Shown here piece after piece: positions 1 to 7,712 of a DNA stretch of 53,679 nucleotides (positions within the stretch are counted from its first letter, which is position 1; each line of letters starts with the position of its first letter). Origin of the DNA: Fibrobacter sp. GTDB taxonomy: Bacteria > Fibrobacterota > Fibrobacteria > Fibrobacterales > Fibrobacteraceae. Below the pieces are notes generated by a model. The model searched no databases. It saw nothing but the letters and a program-made list of their open reading frames with translations, and was not told the DNA's origin. A program made the position numbers and the translations under genes. The stretch is taken from contig JAFZOV010000005.1 in assembly GCA_017550445.1 (NCBI GenBank), forward strand, positions 1 to 53,679, given 5' to 3'.

Positions 1-249
1 CCCATCGGGAAGGTGCGCCCCTGCGCCTACATGATGGAAGAGGCGGGTGATGTGCACGACACTCCGTTCGACGAAATCTGGGCGAACGCCGAAGTGTTCA
101 AGAAACTCCGCACCAAGGCCTACGCCGGTGCCTGCGGCAAGTGCAAGTACAACGACCGCTGCGGTGGTTGCCGCGCCCGCGCCGCTTATTACCACGACGG
201 CGACTACATGCAAGAAGATTCTTATTGCGCGTACGGGAGAGGACTTTAA
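1..249 (+). CDS. Radical SAM/SPASM protein, C-terminal fragment
   Basis: Partial gene whose 5' part lies outside the window; 82 residues remain, ending in TAA at 247-249. The fragment has a SPASM-type auxiliary [4Fe-4S] cluster signature: an upstream CAYM cysteine, then C-x2-C-x5-C-x2-C (CGKC...RCGGC) and a final cysteine after an ARAAYYHDGD stretch. The CGGCRARA...GD...ED..C pattern is what I recall from heme-biosynthesis radical SAM enzymes (NirJ/AhbC/AhbD type) and related peptide-modifying enzymes. The catalytic CxxxCxxC motif is not in the window, so the substrate cannot be assigned. A family A repeat follows directly after the stop. Confidence 0.75.
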   Translation, partial: PIGKVRPCAYMMEEAGDVHDTPFDEIWANAEVFKKLRTKAYAGACGKCKYNDRCGGCRARAAYYHDGDYMQEDSYCAYGRGL

Positions 250-250
250 T

Positions 251-350
251 AGTTCAGATTTCGGAATTCAGAATTCAGAGATAAAATATGAAATGTGAAG
301 ATTTAATAGAAAAAAACAACTCCGAAATCCGAAATCCGAATTCCGAATTA
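251..350. repeat. Family A repeat, copy 1
   Basis: Two arms of degenerate tandem GAATTC-like units (251-280 and 318-350) in inverted orientation, separated by an AT-rich spacer. It lies between the SPASM gene and tadA, and its right arm is read in frame by the longest tadA ORF. Other copies: 825-917, 6379-6464, 10852-10922, 31902-31995, 39969-40062. Confidence 0.8.
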
Positions 351-827
351 GACGAACATTATATGCGTATGGCGCTCCGCGAGGCGGAGAAGGCTTTTGA
401 CGAAAAGGAAATCCCTATCGGTTGCGTTATCGTAAAAGATGGGGTAGTTATCGGTAAAGGCCACAACCAGATTGAAATGCTGAAAGATGCCACCGCCCAT
501 GCCGAAATTTTGTCTATCGGGACGGCGGCAAGTCACCTTGAAAATTGGCGCTTGGACGGTTGTACTTTGTATGTAACGCTCGAACCATGCCCGATGTGCG
601 CCGGAGCCATTCTGAACAGCCGAATCAGTCGTGTGGTTTATGGTTCCCCGGATACTCGTTTTGGCGGTTGTGGCACTACCATTGACGTCATTTCGAACAA
701 CGCTCTCAGGCGCGAGGTTGAGGTGGTGGGCGGAGTGCTCGCCGACGAATGTTTGGGCCTTTTAAAGGCGTTTTTCCAACAAATGCGCCTCGAAAAAGGG
801 GATAGTGGCAACAAGGGCCTTAATTAA
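288..827 (+). CDS. tadA: tRNA-specific adenosine deaminase TadA
   Basis: Converts the wobble adenosine A34 of tRNA-Arg(ACG) to inosine in the cytoplasm. The zinc-dependent deaminase core is complete: the HAE motif (H71, E73 from this start) and PCPMC (C101, C104), with the typical EIPIGCVIV opening. The start is uncertain. ATG 288 gives 179 residues but residues about 11-21 are translated from a family A repeat arm. ATG 363 (MRMALREAEKAF) gives 154 residues, near the usual family length of 150-170, but loses the preceding DEHY that resembles the family N-terminus. Neither start has a convincing Shine-Dalgarno sequence. Function is secure; only the N-terminus is in doubt. Confidence 0.93.
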   Translation: MKCEDLIEKNNSEIRNPNSELDEHYMRMALREAEKAFDEKEIPIGCVIVKDGVVIGKGHNQIEMLKDATAHAEILSIGTAASHLENWRLDGCTLYVTLEPCPMCAGAILNSRISRVVYGSPDTRFGGCGTTIDVISNNALRREVEVVGGVLADECLGLLKAFFQQMRLEKGDSGNKGLN

Positions 828-917
828 TTCAGAATTCGGATTTATGAATTCGGAATTATTTTAACTCCGAATTCTGAATTCTGAATTCCGAATTTTTTTA
901 TTCTGAATACCGAATTA
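825..917. repeat. Family A repeat, copy 2 (probable terminator)
   Basis: Inverted arms of GAATTC-like units (about 825-853 and 864-892) followed by a T-run at 893-899 and one more degenerate unit. Directly after tadA, the hairpin plus T-run could end tadA transcription. The element ends just before the promoter-like sequence of the next gene. Confidence 0.7.
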
Positions 918-918
918 C

Positions 919-924
919 TATATT
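919..924 (+). promoter_or_regulatory. -10 element, probable leaderless start of the 931 operon
   Basis: TATATT ends 6 nt before ATG 931. No Shine-Dalgarno sequence fits between them, so transcription would begin at or next to the start codon. Five other genes in the window show the same arrangement. Confidence 0.45.
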
Positions 925-930
925 CATAGC

Positions 931-1761
931 ATGAATTTCTTTAAATTATTCGCGGGCTCTATCGCCCTGTTCGCTCTTTGTGCATGCGACGGGAATGAAT
1001 TTACACTCTCGTTCAACACCAAAAATGCTCCCCAGCAGACCTATTTCCTCGAATCTTCCTTGAACGCCATTCTTCCGGCGACGGATTCCGTGTCTGCAAC
1101 GCCCGAAGCCATGAACACTCATTTGGAAGTTCGTGCTACCAATTCGCTTTTGACTGCATACGATGACGGCTCGGCCAAGTTCCAGCTGAAAATCGATTCC
1201 GTGGATTACAAGTCCGACAAGCGTTCGGTGGAAGAGTTCCGCAGCATGGAACGCTACATGTCCACGGAGCATTTCCAGTTCAAGATGGGTAAAGACGGTG
1301 CCATCCGTGATGCGGTTATCGAAGATTCCGTGATGCTTGGAACCGAGGCCTTGGACCTCATCCGAATTTTCCTCAAGGTGCAGCCCCTTTTGCCGGGCAA
1401 ACCGGTCAAGCTGGGTGAAACATGGGAACGTCCTGCAGAAATCCCGGGCAATTCGGGTAAGACTGTGGTGTACAAGTCCTTTACGCTGGAAGACCATTAC
1501 GTTCATGACGGAATCCAGATGGCTAAGATCGGCATGAACCTGAAGTACAAGGAAGTGGCGGATTCGACCTCTGACCTGCGTATGGAAAGCAAGGGCTTTA
1601 TCGTGGGCACGGGAACGATTCTGTTCGATATGACCAACGGTGTGATTTCTAGCGTGAAAATGGAACTGACTGGCGACTTGAGTGTAAATGACATCGTTGC
1701 CGACAACGTGATTCCTGACATGCATGTGATTCAGAAAATTAAACTGAGGAGTGAATTTTGA
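931..1761 (+). CDS. Lipoprotein of unknown function, first gene of the motor-like operon
   Basis: 276 residues with a type II signal peptide: a hydrophobic stretch at residues 6-16 and lipobox L-C-A-C with Cys19 as the likely lipidated residue (Cys17 is an alternative). The mature part is beta-rich without a motif I recognise; the LGETWERP segment around residue 160 recalls conserved bacterial lipoproteins of unknown function. Its last four bases TTGA overlap the next gene's TTG start, indicating translational coupling. It opens a six-gene run to 6358 that includes a MotA/ZorA-like channel and a MotB-like stator, so an envelope role with that machine is likely but unproven. Confidence 0.8.
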   Translation: MNFFKLFAGSIALFALCACDGNEFTLSFNTKNAPQQTYFLESSLNAILPATDSVSATPEAMNTHLEVRATNSLLTAYDDGSAKFQLKIDSVDYKSDKRSVEEFRSMERYMSTEHFQFKMGKDGAIRDAVIEDSVMLGTEALDLIRIFLKVQPLLPGKPVKLGETWERPAEIPGNSGKTVVYKSFTLEDHYVHDGIQMAKIGMNLKYKEVADSTSDLRMESKGFIVGTGTILFDMTNGVISSVKMELTGDLSVNDIVADNVIPDMHVIQKIKLRSEF

Positions 1762-2483
1762 TTCTAGGCTTTAAAAAATGGTCGGGGTTAGCCTTAACGA
1801 CGCTCCTGTTTGCTTATGCTGCCGTTGCAGGGGAAATGCCTTTCCCTTCTATCGAAAACGGCAAGGTGAAACTGGTAGTGGCGGATAGCCCTTATTTGCT
1901 GGAGCAGGGTGCCGTTTTCTCGGCGAAGGACACTTTGGAAATTGAACCGGGTGTTACCGTGCTCATGGGCGAGTATGCAAAGCTGATGTTCCGCGGCTCA
2001 GTCAAGATTATCGGTACCGAAGCGGCCCCGGTGGTCTTTAAGAGTGCCGATTCTATCAAGAGCTGGAACGGCGTGCACTTTGTGTCGGCGAACCGCCCCT
2101 TTGAAATCAAGAATTTGATTATCGAAAACGCCTTCCGCAACACGGTGTTCCGTTCCAAGGGCATTTTCGAAAATGTGAAGTTCGTGAACAACTACTACGG
2201 CCTTTGGATTGATGACGTGCCCGAAGTATTCTTGGCCCGTTGCGAATTCGTGCGCAACCGTTTTGCACTTTCCATTCGAGCTGGACAGGTGGTTGCCGCC
2301 GATACCAAGATCAACGATAACGTTTACGGTCTTTACCTGGAACCGGGTGGAAAGTTCGATGGCGACCAGGCCTTGATCAAGGACAACCTTGAGGCCGATG
2401 TCCGCAACGAAGCCGAAGAACTGGCCGCTCAGGGCAAGCGCGTGAACAGGAATATCTGGCACCGTATCGAAACGGCTTTCTAG
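1758..2483 (+). CDS. Secreted parallel beta-helix protein
   Basis: 241 residues starting at TTG 1758, which overlaps the upstream stop; GAGGAG at 1746-1751 is a good ribosome site for it. Residues 1-24 form a Sec signal peptide with probable cleavage at AVA/GE. The rest has short repeating strands (GVTVLMGEYAKLMFRGSVKI, then N-rich NNYYGLWID and NDNVYGLYLEPGG turns) typical of right-handed parallel beta-helix proteins of the NosD/pectate-lyase-like class. No catalytic residues are recognisable, so a structural or binding role is more likely than an enzyme. The next gene starts 9 nt after its stop. Second gene of the 931-6358 operon. Confidence 0.78.
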   Translation: MILGFKKWSGLALTTLLFAYAAVAGEMPFPSIENGKVKLVVADSPYLLEQGAVFSAKDTLEIEPGVTVLMGEYAKLMFRGSVKIIGTEAAPVVFKSADSIKSWNGVHFVSANRPFEIKNLIIENAFRNTVFRSKGIFENVKFVNNYYGLWIDDVPEVFLARCEFVRNRFALSIRAGQVVAADTKINDNVYGLYLEPGGKFDGDQALIKDNLEADVRNEAEELAAQGKRVNRNIWHRIETAF

Positions 2484-2492
2484 GGAGCTTTA

Positions 2493-3389
2493 GTGCAAGA
2501 GTCCTTCCGCAGATCCATTCGCAAAATGACGGACAGCAGTGTCCGTCTTTCGGTGCGTCCGAACCGCTCTACCATGATGGCGACGCTTTCGCAGTCCATG
2601 ATGGTGACGTGGTCCATTGTGCTGCACGAACATTTGGATGCCATGCTGAACGACCCTGCGGTAAACGTGGGAACTACGGAATTGATTTCTTTCAGCGAAA
2701 CGGCCTGGAAGTTGGCTGATTCCAGTTTCCCCCAGATTGTAGCTGATGCCAATAAGCTCTATGACGAATTCCGCACCAAGTGGATGCAGCGCTTTTCTAC
2801 TGACGAAGTGATGCGCTTGCTCTTGGAAGGTGGCGACTTTCTGCATCATGACGAAGAAAAGGGCTGGGCACTCACGGTCAAGAACAACAAGCAGGACATT
2901 AACGCTTTTTACTCGGCGACTATTCACCTGCTGGTGAGCGACGCCGAACCGTTGTTCGTCCGCATGCACGGGCGCGTGATGCAGCTGCAAGAAAAACTCT
3001 GCAAGTATTGGCACTCCGAAAGCGCCGTGGATGCGGTTTCCAAACTGCTCCCCAGTTTGGAAGCGTCGCTCCGCGACAAGGAAAACGCCTTGGTGGTTTC
3101 TCTGCGTAGCTCTCTGAATGCCTTGGCAAAGAAACGTTTTGCGGCGGCATTCAACACCAAGAGCCCTGCCCATTACTACAGCTCGGCTGCCTCTTGCGCC
3201 CGCAATGTGGGCCGTTACTGGAATCCGCACTACGCTTACGAAAACGGCTTCCTGGCTTTTACTGATGACTTTTGTGATTACGCCCGTGGACTTACCCTTC
3301 AGGTTATTGAATGGTACCAGAGCAAGTGGGCGTTATTCTTGCGCGGGTTCTCCCGCGGTCAATTGAATCTATTTGAGGTGAAAACATGA
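2493..3389 (+). CDS. Helical protein, possibly DUF3348-like, of the motor-like operon
   Basis: 298 residues, GTG start with GGGAG at 2483-2487 upstream. No signal peptide or membrane segment, so probably cytoplasmic. Largely alpha-helical. The segment around residues 150-230 (FVRMHGRVMQLQEKL ... LLPSLEASLRDKE ... LRSSLNALAKKRF) follows the pattern I remember from DUF3348 proteins, which precede a MotA-like DUF802 protein, an OmpA protein and a DUF2894 protein in some proteobacteria. That resemblance is from memory and needs a profile search. It overlaps the next gene by four bases (ATGA at 3386-3389), so the two are translationally coupled. Confidence 0.7.
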   Translation: MQESFRRSIRKMTDSSVRLSVRPNRSTMMATLSQSMMVTWSIVLHEHLDAMLNDPAVNVGTTELISFSETAWKLADSSFPQIVADANKLYDEFRTKWMQRFSTDEVMRLLLEGGDFLHHDEEKGWALTVKNNKQDINAFYSATIHLLVSDAEPLFVRMHGRVMQLQEKLCKYWHSESAVDAVSKLLPSLEASLRDKENALVVSLRSSLNALAKKRFAAAFNTKSPAHYYSSAASCARNVGRYWNPHYAYENGFLAFTDDFCDYARGLTLQVIEWYQSKWALFLRGFSRGQLNLFEVKT

Positions 3390-5059
3390 AAAACTCGTTC
3401 CATGTCATTTTAGCTCTTACCATTGTGGGACTTTTGGCCCTGGTGATTGCCGCCTTCTATTTTGGCGCACCGCTCTTTGGCTGGATTATTATGGCGGCTA
3501 TCTTTGCCGTATTTGTCGGTGAACAGTTGGTTGCCCTGAAGACGGTAAAGCAGATTGCCGCAGAAACTGAAATTCTGGAAACTTGCAGGAACCGTGGCGG
3601 TTATGTCAGCGGCGATGGCGTTGTTGCAAAGCGTGTGGCTTTGGCGCAAAACCTGCTTTCAAAGAATATTCGCCTGGATTCTTCCATGGCCTACGAAGTG
3701 CTTTCTAATAGCGTTTCTATCGCTCTTCCGAAGAGTGCTAGCGGCACGGTGATTCTGCTTGGCCTTATGGGTACTTTCTTTGGCCTTATGTATTCTGTGG
3801 CAACAGCCGGTGGAGCCATTGATAATTCTACGACCCAGGGCACTCTCGATACCATTCAGCTTTTGTTCCAGAACATGAAGGGCATTTTCGGCACCAGCCT
3901 TTGTGGCTTGTTTGCCGCCTTGATTCTGAATACAAGCCGCAACATGATGGTTTCTGCTCGCGATGCATTTGTGGCTAAGCTCGATGCCTTGACTCTTGAT
4001 TTGCAGGGTGCTGCAAGCGGTGAAAGCGAAGAGGCTGTGGCCCAGACGGAACTGGAACGTCTCTTTGATTCCGTAGAAAAGAATTTGTCTGTAGTAGCTG
4101 CTTCTGTAAAAGAAGGCCTTTCCGGTGTGGTGTCCATGGTGGGTGACGAACTGTCTGCCATGACTTCGAAGCTCAATGAATCTCTTGCTGCCGCTGCAGT
4201 GAACATGAACAAGGCTGTTGAAAACCTTGGGCCCTCTGTCAAGGATTCTTTGGCAGGTGCATTCACTCCGATGGAACAGAATATCAAGAGTCTTTCGGCT
4301 TCTGTGGAATCGATTCCGTCTAAGCTAGACGAAAAGCTGAACGGCATTTCTTCTACCCTCAAGACATCTCTCGATGGTGTTTCTAGCAGTGTTGAACAGG
4401 CGATGGAAAACTCTACCAAGAATGTCGCAGCTGCTGTGGCTGATCAGGTCAAGCAATCCGGTGACCAGTGGAAATCCTTCATGGAACGCCTCGCTGCTGA
4501 AACATCTGCTAATGTGGACAGCCAGAAAGAAGGTCTTGAAACCCTCAAGAATGTGGCTCTCCAGGTGGCCGAAAAGGCTCAGGCCGGTTCTGCAGAACTC
4601 AGCAATTCCGTGGCCGAAAAACTCTCGGCGCTTTCTTCGGATATTCTCGGAGCCTTCCAGAAACTTTCCGAAACTTCTTCTGTGTTGCTTGAAGCCCAGA
4701 AGGCCCTTACCGAAAGCATTGATAACCGCGTGGTTAAAGAAAAAGAAGCGACGGATGCCTTGGGTGGAAACATTGTGGAAACCGCAGAACTTATGCGCGT
4801 GAACCAGTCCGAACTCAGCGCGAACCTCGAAATGCTCCGTGCCGGTCTCGAAACAATTCTCGAAAAACTCTCTGGCGATACCGCAGAACGCGACGACGAA
4901 GAAAGCTTTGTGGAACACCTCAACCAGTCTCTGGAAGCCTTCCACGAACGCGCAAGCGAAGTGCTTATGGAAAACGCCGTCAAGACGCAGGAAATCTTGC
5001 TGGAAGTTCTGGAACAGACTCAACGTTCTGCCGTTCAGCAGCCTAAGGTCGAGGGCTAA
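3386..5059 (+). CDS. MotA/ZorA-like ion channel subunit with long helical tail
   Basis: 557 residues. Four hydrophobic segments: about 7-27, 29-48, 119-141 and 165-183. The third and fourth carry the MotA/TolQ/ExbB/ZorA signature (GLMGTFFGL at 126-134, FGTSLCGLFAAL at 168-179), the helices that line the ion pathway and hold the family's conserved Thr/Ser. From about residue 190 to the end the protein is hydrophilic, Ser/Ala/Glu/Lys-rich and almost free of Pro and Gly, predicting a continuous helical tail of roughly 365 residues. ZorA of the Zorya defence system and DUF802 proteins share this plan; ordinary ExbB/TolQ are far shorter. The next gene starts 2 nt after its stop and encodes the matching stator. 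Ion specificity cannot be read from sequence. Confidence 0.88.
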   Translation: MKNSFHVILALTIVGLLALVIAAFYFGAPLFGWIIMAAIFAVFVGEQLVALKTVKQIAAETEILETCRNRGGYVSGDGVVAKRVALAQNLLSKNIRLDSSMAYEVLSNSVSIALPKSASGTVILLGLMGTFFGLMYSVATAGGAIDNSTTQGTLDTIQLLFQNMKGIFGTSLCGLFAALILNTSRNMMVSARDAFVAKLDALTLDLQGAASGESEEAVAQTELERLFDSVEKNLSVVAASVKEGLSGVVSMVGDELSAMTSKLNESLAAAAVNMNKAVENLGPSVKDSLAGAFTPMEQNIKSLSASVESIPSKLDEKLNGISSTLKTSLDGVSSSVEQAMENSTKNVAAAVADQVKQSGDQWKSFMERLAAETSANVDSQKEGLETLKNVALQVAEKAQAGSAELSNSVAEKLSALSSDILGAFQKLSETSSVLLEAQKALTESIDNRVVKEKEATDALGGNIVETAELMRVNQSELSANLEMLRAGLETILEKLSGDTAERDDEESFVEHLNQSLEAFHERASEVLMENAVKTQEILLEVLEQTQRSAVQQPKVEG

Positions 5060-5061
5060 GC

Positions 5062-5697
5062 ATGCGCTTCAAGAAAGACGAAAACAGCAATCCTTGGATG
5101 GCGTACACGGACTTGGGTGTAGCCCTGGTTTCGTTGTTCATCCTTGCGTTTGTGGCCATGGCAACCCTTAAGGAACAGAAGGCCGAAGACCTTACCCGTA
5201 CCGAAGAAGAAGTCTTGAGCTGCCAGGAACAGATGCGTAAAATTGCGGCTGAACGCAATGCCCTTCTCTCGAAGAGCTTGCAGACTTCCATCGAGGCGGG
5301 GCTTATCGCTCTCGAAGACGGTAAAATCCAGATTCAGGCGAGCTTCCTTTTTCCGATTAACGGTGCAGACCTCACCAAGGAAGGCGAGGGCGTGATTCGC
5401 GGAATTAGCAAGGGCCTTCTGGAGGCATTGGATTCTACTGACGTGATCATGGTGAGCGGTTTTACCGACGATACTCCGGTGAAATCCAAGACTTATACCA
5501 ACTGGAACCTTTCTACCGAACGCGCCGTGAACGTGGTGAAGACTTTGATTGCTCAAGGTTTCCCGCCGGACAGGCTTTTTGCCGCAGGCTTTGGCGAACA
5601 CATGCCCAAGTATCCTAACGACAGCGAAGAACACCGCCGCCTGAACCGCCGCGTCGAAATTGGCGTGACCCCGCTGCAGAAGACGGCTCAGGAGTAG
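5062..5697 (+). CDS. MotB/ZorB-like stator with OmpA peptidoglycan-binding domain
   Basis: 211 residues. One N-terminal membrane helix (about 14-34) begins PWMAYTDLGVALVSLF; Asp17 sits where MotB and ZorB keep the essential ion-carrying aspartate. A short coiled stretch (35-75) leads to an OmpA-like domain (about 80-205) with family motifs: FPINGADLT, SGFTDDTPV, NWNLSTERA, GFGE..P and the final NRRVEIGV. It should anchor the channel encoded just upstream to peptidoglycan. The 2-nt spacing and order match motA-motB, exbB-exbD and zorA-zorB pairs. No flagellar genes are nearby, so a flagellar role is unlikely. Confidence 0.9.
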   Translation: MRFKKDENSNPWMAYTDLGVALVSLFILAFVAMATLKEQKAEDLTRTEEEVLSCQEQMRKIAAERNALLSKSLQTSIEAGLIALEDGKIQIQASFLFPINGADLTKEGEGVIRGISKGLLEALDSTDVIMVSGFTDDTPVKSKTYTNWNLSTERAVNVVKTLIAQGFPPDRLFAAGFGEHMPKYPNDSEEHRRLNRRVEIGVTPLQKTAQE

Positions 5698-5704
5698 AGA
5701 CTCG

Positions 5705-6358
5705 ATGCAAGAACGCCTAGATTCCATTCGCCAGAACATTGACGCTATCCGCAAGAGCGGAAAGCTTTCTCATTGGCGTATGGTCTATGCCGAAAATCTG
5801 CTGAATCGTGCAGGCGAATACGTGGCGGTGGACAGACTCCCAGAAGCTAGCCGCGTGGCCGATAAGCTGGAACGCTGGATCAAGTCTCACACTCCTCGTA
5901 CAGACAAGTCTGACCGGTTCTCAGAAAACCCCATGGTCTTCTGGAACGCTGACTTGCTTTTGTCCATGTCAGCCAAGCTGAAGCAGACCCTTATCGAAAA
6001 ACGCCAACTGGTTCCCGCTACGGAACGTGATTCCACGCTCCGCCGCTTGACTCTTGTGGAAGACTGGATTCGCGAAGGAAAGCTGTTACAGGCCCACGAC
6101 GAACTATTGGCTCTTCGAACTGCCCTTATTGCCCGCTTAAGACGTAGTTTCCGTGCGCGCCTTGTGGCTACGGATTTGTACCGTGGAGTTGTTCAGCCGG
6201 CTGGTAGCCTGGTGGGCCCCTATAATGCCTTGCACACGCTAGAAGAAACTTTCCATGTGGTGGGCGAGCGCGACCCGATTTGGGTCGAAGACTTCCTCGA
6301 AATTTACAACGATTTGTTCCGCGTTGTGGAACGCCTCGTGCCTCAAGAAAAAAAATAG
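5705..6358 (+). CDS. Helical protein, possibly DUF2894-like, last gene of the motor-like operon
   Basis: 217 residues, starting 7 nt after the stator gene. No signal peptide or membrane helix; charged and helical throughout. The N-terminal pattern RLDSIRQNIDAIRKSG..SHWR..YAENLLNRAGEY resembles, from memory, the start of DUF2894 proteins, which close a DUF3348-DUF802-OmpA-DUF2894 cassette in proteobacteria. It is not like ZorC, ZorD or ZorE: no helicase, nuclease or EH-signature features. The stop codon lies inside the stem of the operon terminator. Probably a cytoplasmic partner of the channel tail, but nothing shows its action. Confidence 0.68.
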   Translation: MQERLDSIRQNIDAIRKSGKLSHWRMVYAENLLNRAGEYVAVDRLPEASRVADKLERWIKSHTPRTDKSDRFSENPMVFWNADLLLSMSAKLKQTLIEKRQLVPATERDSTLRRLTLVEDWIREGKLLQAHDELLALRTALIARLRRSFRARLVATDLYRGVVQPAGSLVGPYNALHTLEETFHVVGERDPIWVEDFLEIYNDLFRVVERLVPQEKK

Positions 6359-6380
6359 AGCTTTTGCTCTATTTTTTTTA
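6348..6380 (+). terminator. Rho-independent terminator of the 931-6358 operon
   Basis: Stem AAAATAGAG / CTCTATTTT with loop CTTTTG (6361-6366), extended by the flanking A-run and T-run. The stop codon TAG of the last gene (6356-6358) is part of the left stem. It marks the end of the six-gene unit. Confidence 0.88.
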
Positions 6381-6464
6381 GTTCTGAATTATGATTTCGG
6401 AATTCAGAATTGTTTTAAATCAAAATTTTTAATTCTGAAATCTGAACTCCGAATTCTGAATTTG
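6379..6464. repeat. Family A repeat, copy 3
   Basis: Arms at 6381-6410 and 6431-6463 with GAATTC-like units in opposite orientation. It fills the whole gap between two convergent genes and abuts the stop codon of the minus-strand gene at 6465. Confidence 0.8.
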
Positions 6465-7712
6465 TTAGAATCCGATGCTCAGCTGGCCCATGTAGATACG
6501 TTCTTCGTCCTGGCCGGTGTAGTAACCCAGTTCTTCTGCCCAGGTAGCGAATTCAACCGTAATAAAGCGCAGTGCTTCGATGGCGAAACCGGCAGCGGGG
6601 TAGCCACCCTTGAAACCGCCCGAAAGGCGCAAGGCCAGTGCACGGAATGCGGTGCTGTAGCCGGGCCATGCCAACAGAGTCTGTTCTACTTCTAGACCCA
6701 TGTTCAAGTGGGAGAACGGCTTGTAGTTGTTTTGTCCGTTAAGTGCGTCTGCAAAGTCTACGGCAATGTTGAACTTTCTGCCAAAGCCCATGTTCCTGTT
6801 AAAGAAGCGGGGGCTGTAGTTTATACCTGCGGTAAGGTTTGGCGTAATCTTGTCGCCGGCCAGTTCCTTAAAGTAGATATCGCGAAGCGACATACCGAGG
6901 CGAAGTTCGCGGGTGAGCTGGTAAAGAACGCCAAGATCAAGACCTGCAGAGACTTCGTCGAAGTCGAAGATTTGGTCTGCGGCATCATGGTAGCGGTCTT
7001 CCAGGGTGTCCTGAATGTCGTCGTAGTTAGCCATGTTAATCTTGACGCTTTCTACCTTATGGCGCTTGGCAAATTTGATGCCGATACCGGCAGAAAATTC
7101 GTCCGTGAATCCGTAAGCGGTACCAATCTGTGCCACACCGTCGATATAGAAGGTATCGATGACAATCTGCGGAACGATCAATCCTGCATCCATATAGGGG
7201 GCCACGTTTCCGTCAATCCAGATTGCTCCACCGAAGTTGTGGAATGCCATTTCGGCGTCCATCTTGATCTTCATGGTCAGGTATTTGTGGTCGTAGCTGT
7301 TCATCTTATGGATGAGCTCGGGGTGTTTTGCGAGGGAGTCCAAAAGGACGTTGGATTCTTTTAAGCCTTTATCCTTTGCGACCTTGCTTGCGTTGTTGTA
7401 GATTTTTTGGACATCCTTTGCGACGTTGTAGGTCGAAAAGTAGGTTTCGAAGGGACCGGCTCCGCCAAGGTTCAGTCGCATGTCGCCGATGTTACGCGGG
7501 TAGTAACCTTGTTCGGGGCGCAAGTCGTAATTGCCCAGTCGGTTAATCTGGTTCAAACCGGCATAGTTGAAGTAGATGGCTTCCTTGTCGTCTACAAGGG
7601 CCACATGGGCATTACCCATTGCTTCGGCACGTATAGAACGGTGCGTCGGCGCCTTAGCCGCAAAAGAGGTTGCTACAATAGAGAGTGTTAAAAGAACAAG
7701 GAGCTTTTTCAT
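6465..7712 (-). CDS. Outer-membrane beta-barrel protein, PorV/TraF-like
   Basis: 415 residues with a Sec signal peptide (MKKLLVLLTLSIVATSFAA, cleavage near residue 19). The mature N-terminus RAEAMGNAHVALVDDKEAIYFNYAGL is the usual opening of PorV, PorQ and TraF-like barrels (FadL/OMPP1 relatives), which alternate polar and hydrophobic residues and end in an aromatic strand, here QLSIGF. Probably a long barrel in the outer membrane; the substrate is unknown. Its ATG shares one base with the upstream stop in a TAATG overlap, so it is translationally coupled to the TPR lipoprotein 7712-9124, suggesting a two-part outer-membrane complex. Confidence 0.8.
   Translation of the reverse strand: MKKLLVLLTLSIVATSFAAKAPTHRSIRAEAMGNAHVALVDDKEAIYFNYAGLNQINRLGNYDLRPEQGYYPRNIGDMRLNLGGAGPFETYFSTYNVAKDVQKIYNNASKVAKDKGLKESNVLLDSLAKHPELIHKMNSYDHKYLTMKIKMDAEMAFHNFGGAIWIDGNVAPYMDAGLIVPQIVIDTFYIDGVAQIGTAYGFTDEFSAGIGIKFAKRHKVESVKINMANYDDIQDTLEDRYHDAADQIFDFDEVSAGLDLGVLYQLTRELRLGMSLRDIYFKELAGDKITPNLTAGINYSPRFFNRNMGFGRKFNIAVDFADALNGQNNYKPFSHLNMGLEVEQTLLAWPGYSTAFRALALRLSGGFKGGYPAAGFAIEALRFITVEFATWAEELGYYTGQDEERIYMGQLSIGF

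Noticed and set aside
946..1725. Long minus-strand reading frame opposite the lipoprotein gene, and similar long antisense frames opposite clpC, lysS, cimA and the PpiD-like gene
   Set aside because: They mirror the codon structure of the real genes, lack ribosome sites and show no family motif.
3386..5697. Flagellar motAB
   Set aside because: The channel has a long tail and the operon holds no flagellar or chemotaxis genes.
2493..6358. Canonical Zorya anti-phage system
   Set aside because: Only the ZorA/ZorB-like parts are present. No helicase, nuclease or EH-signature protein is encoded here and no other defence genes are nearby.
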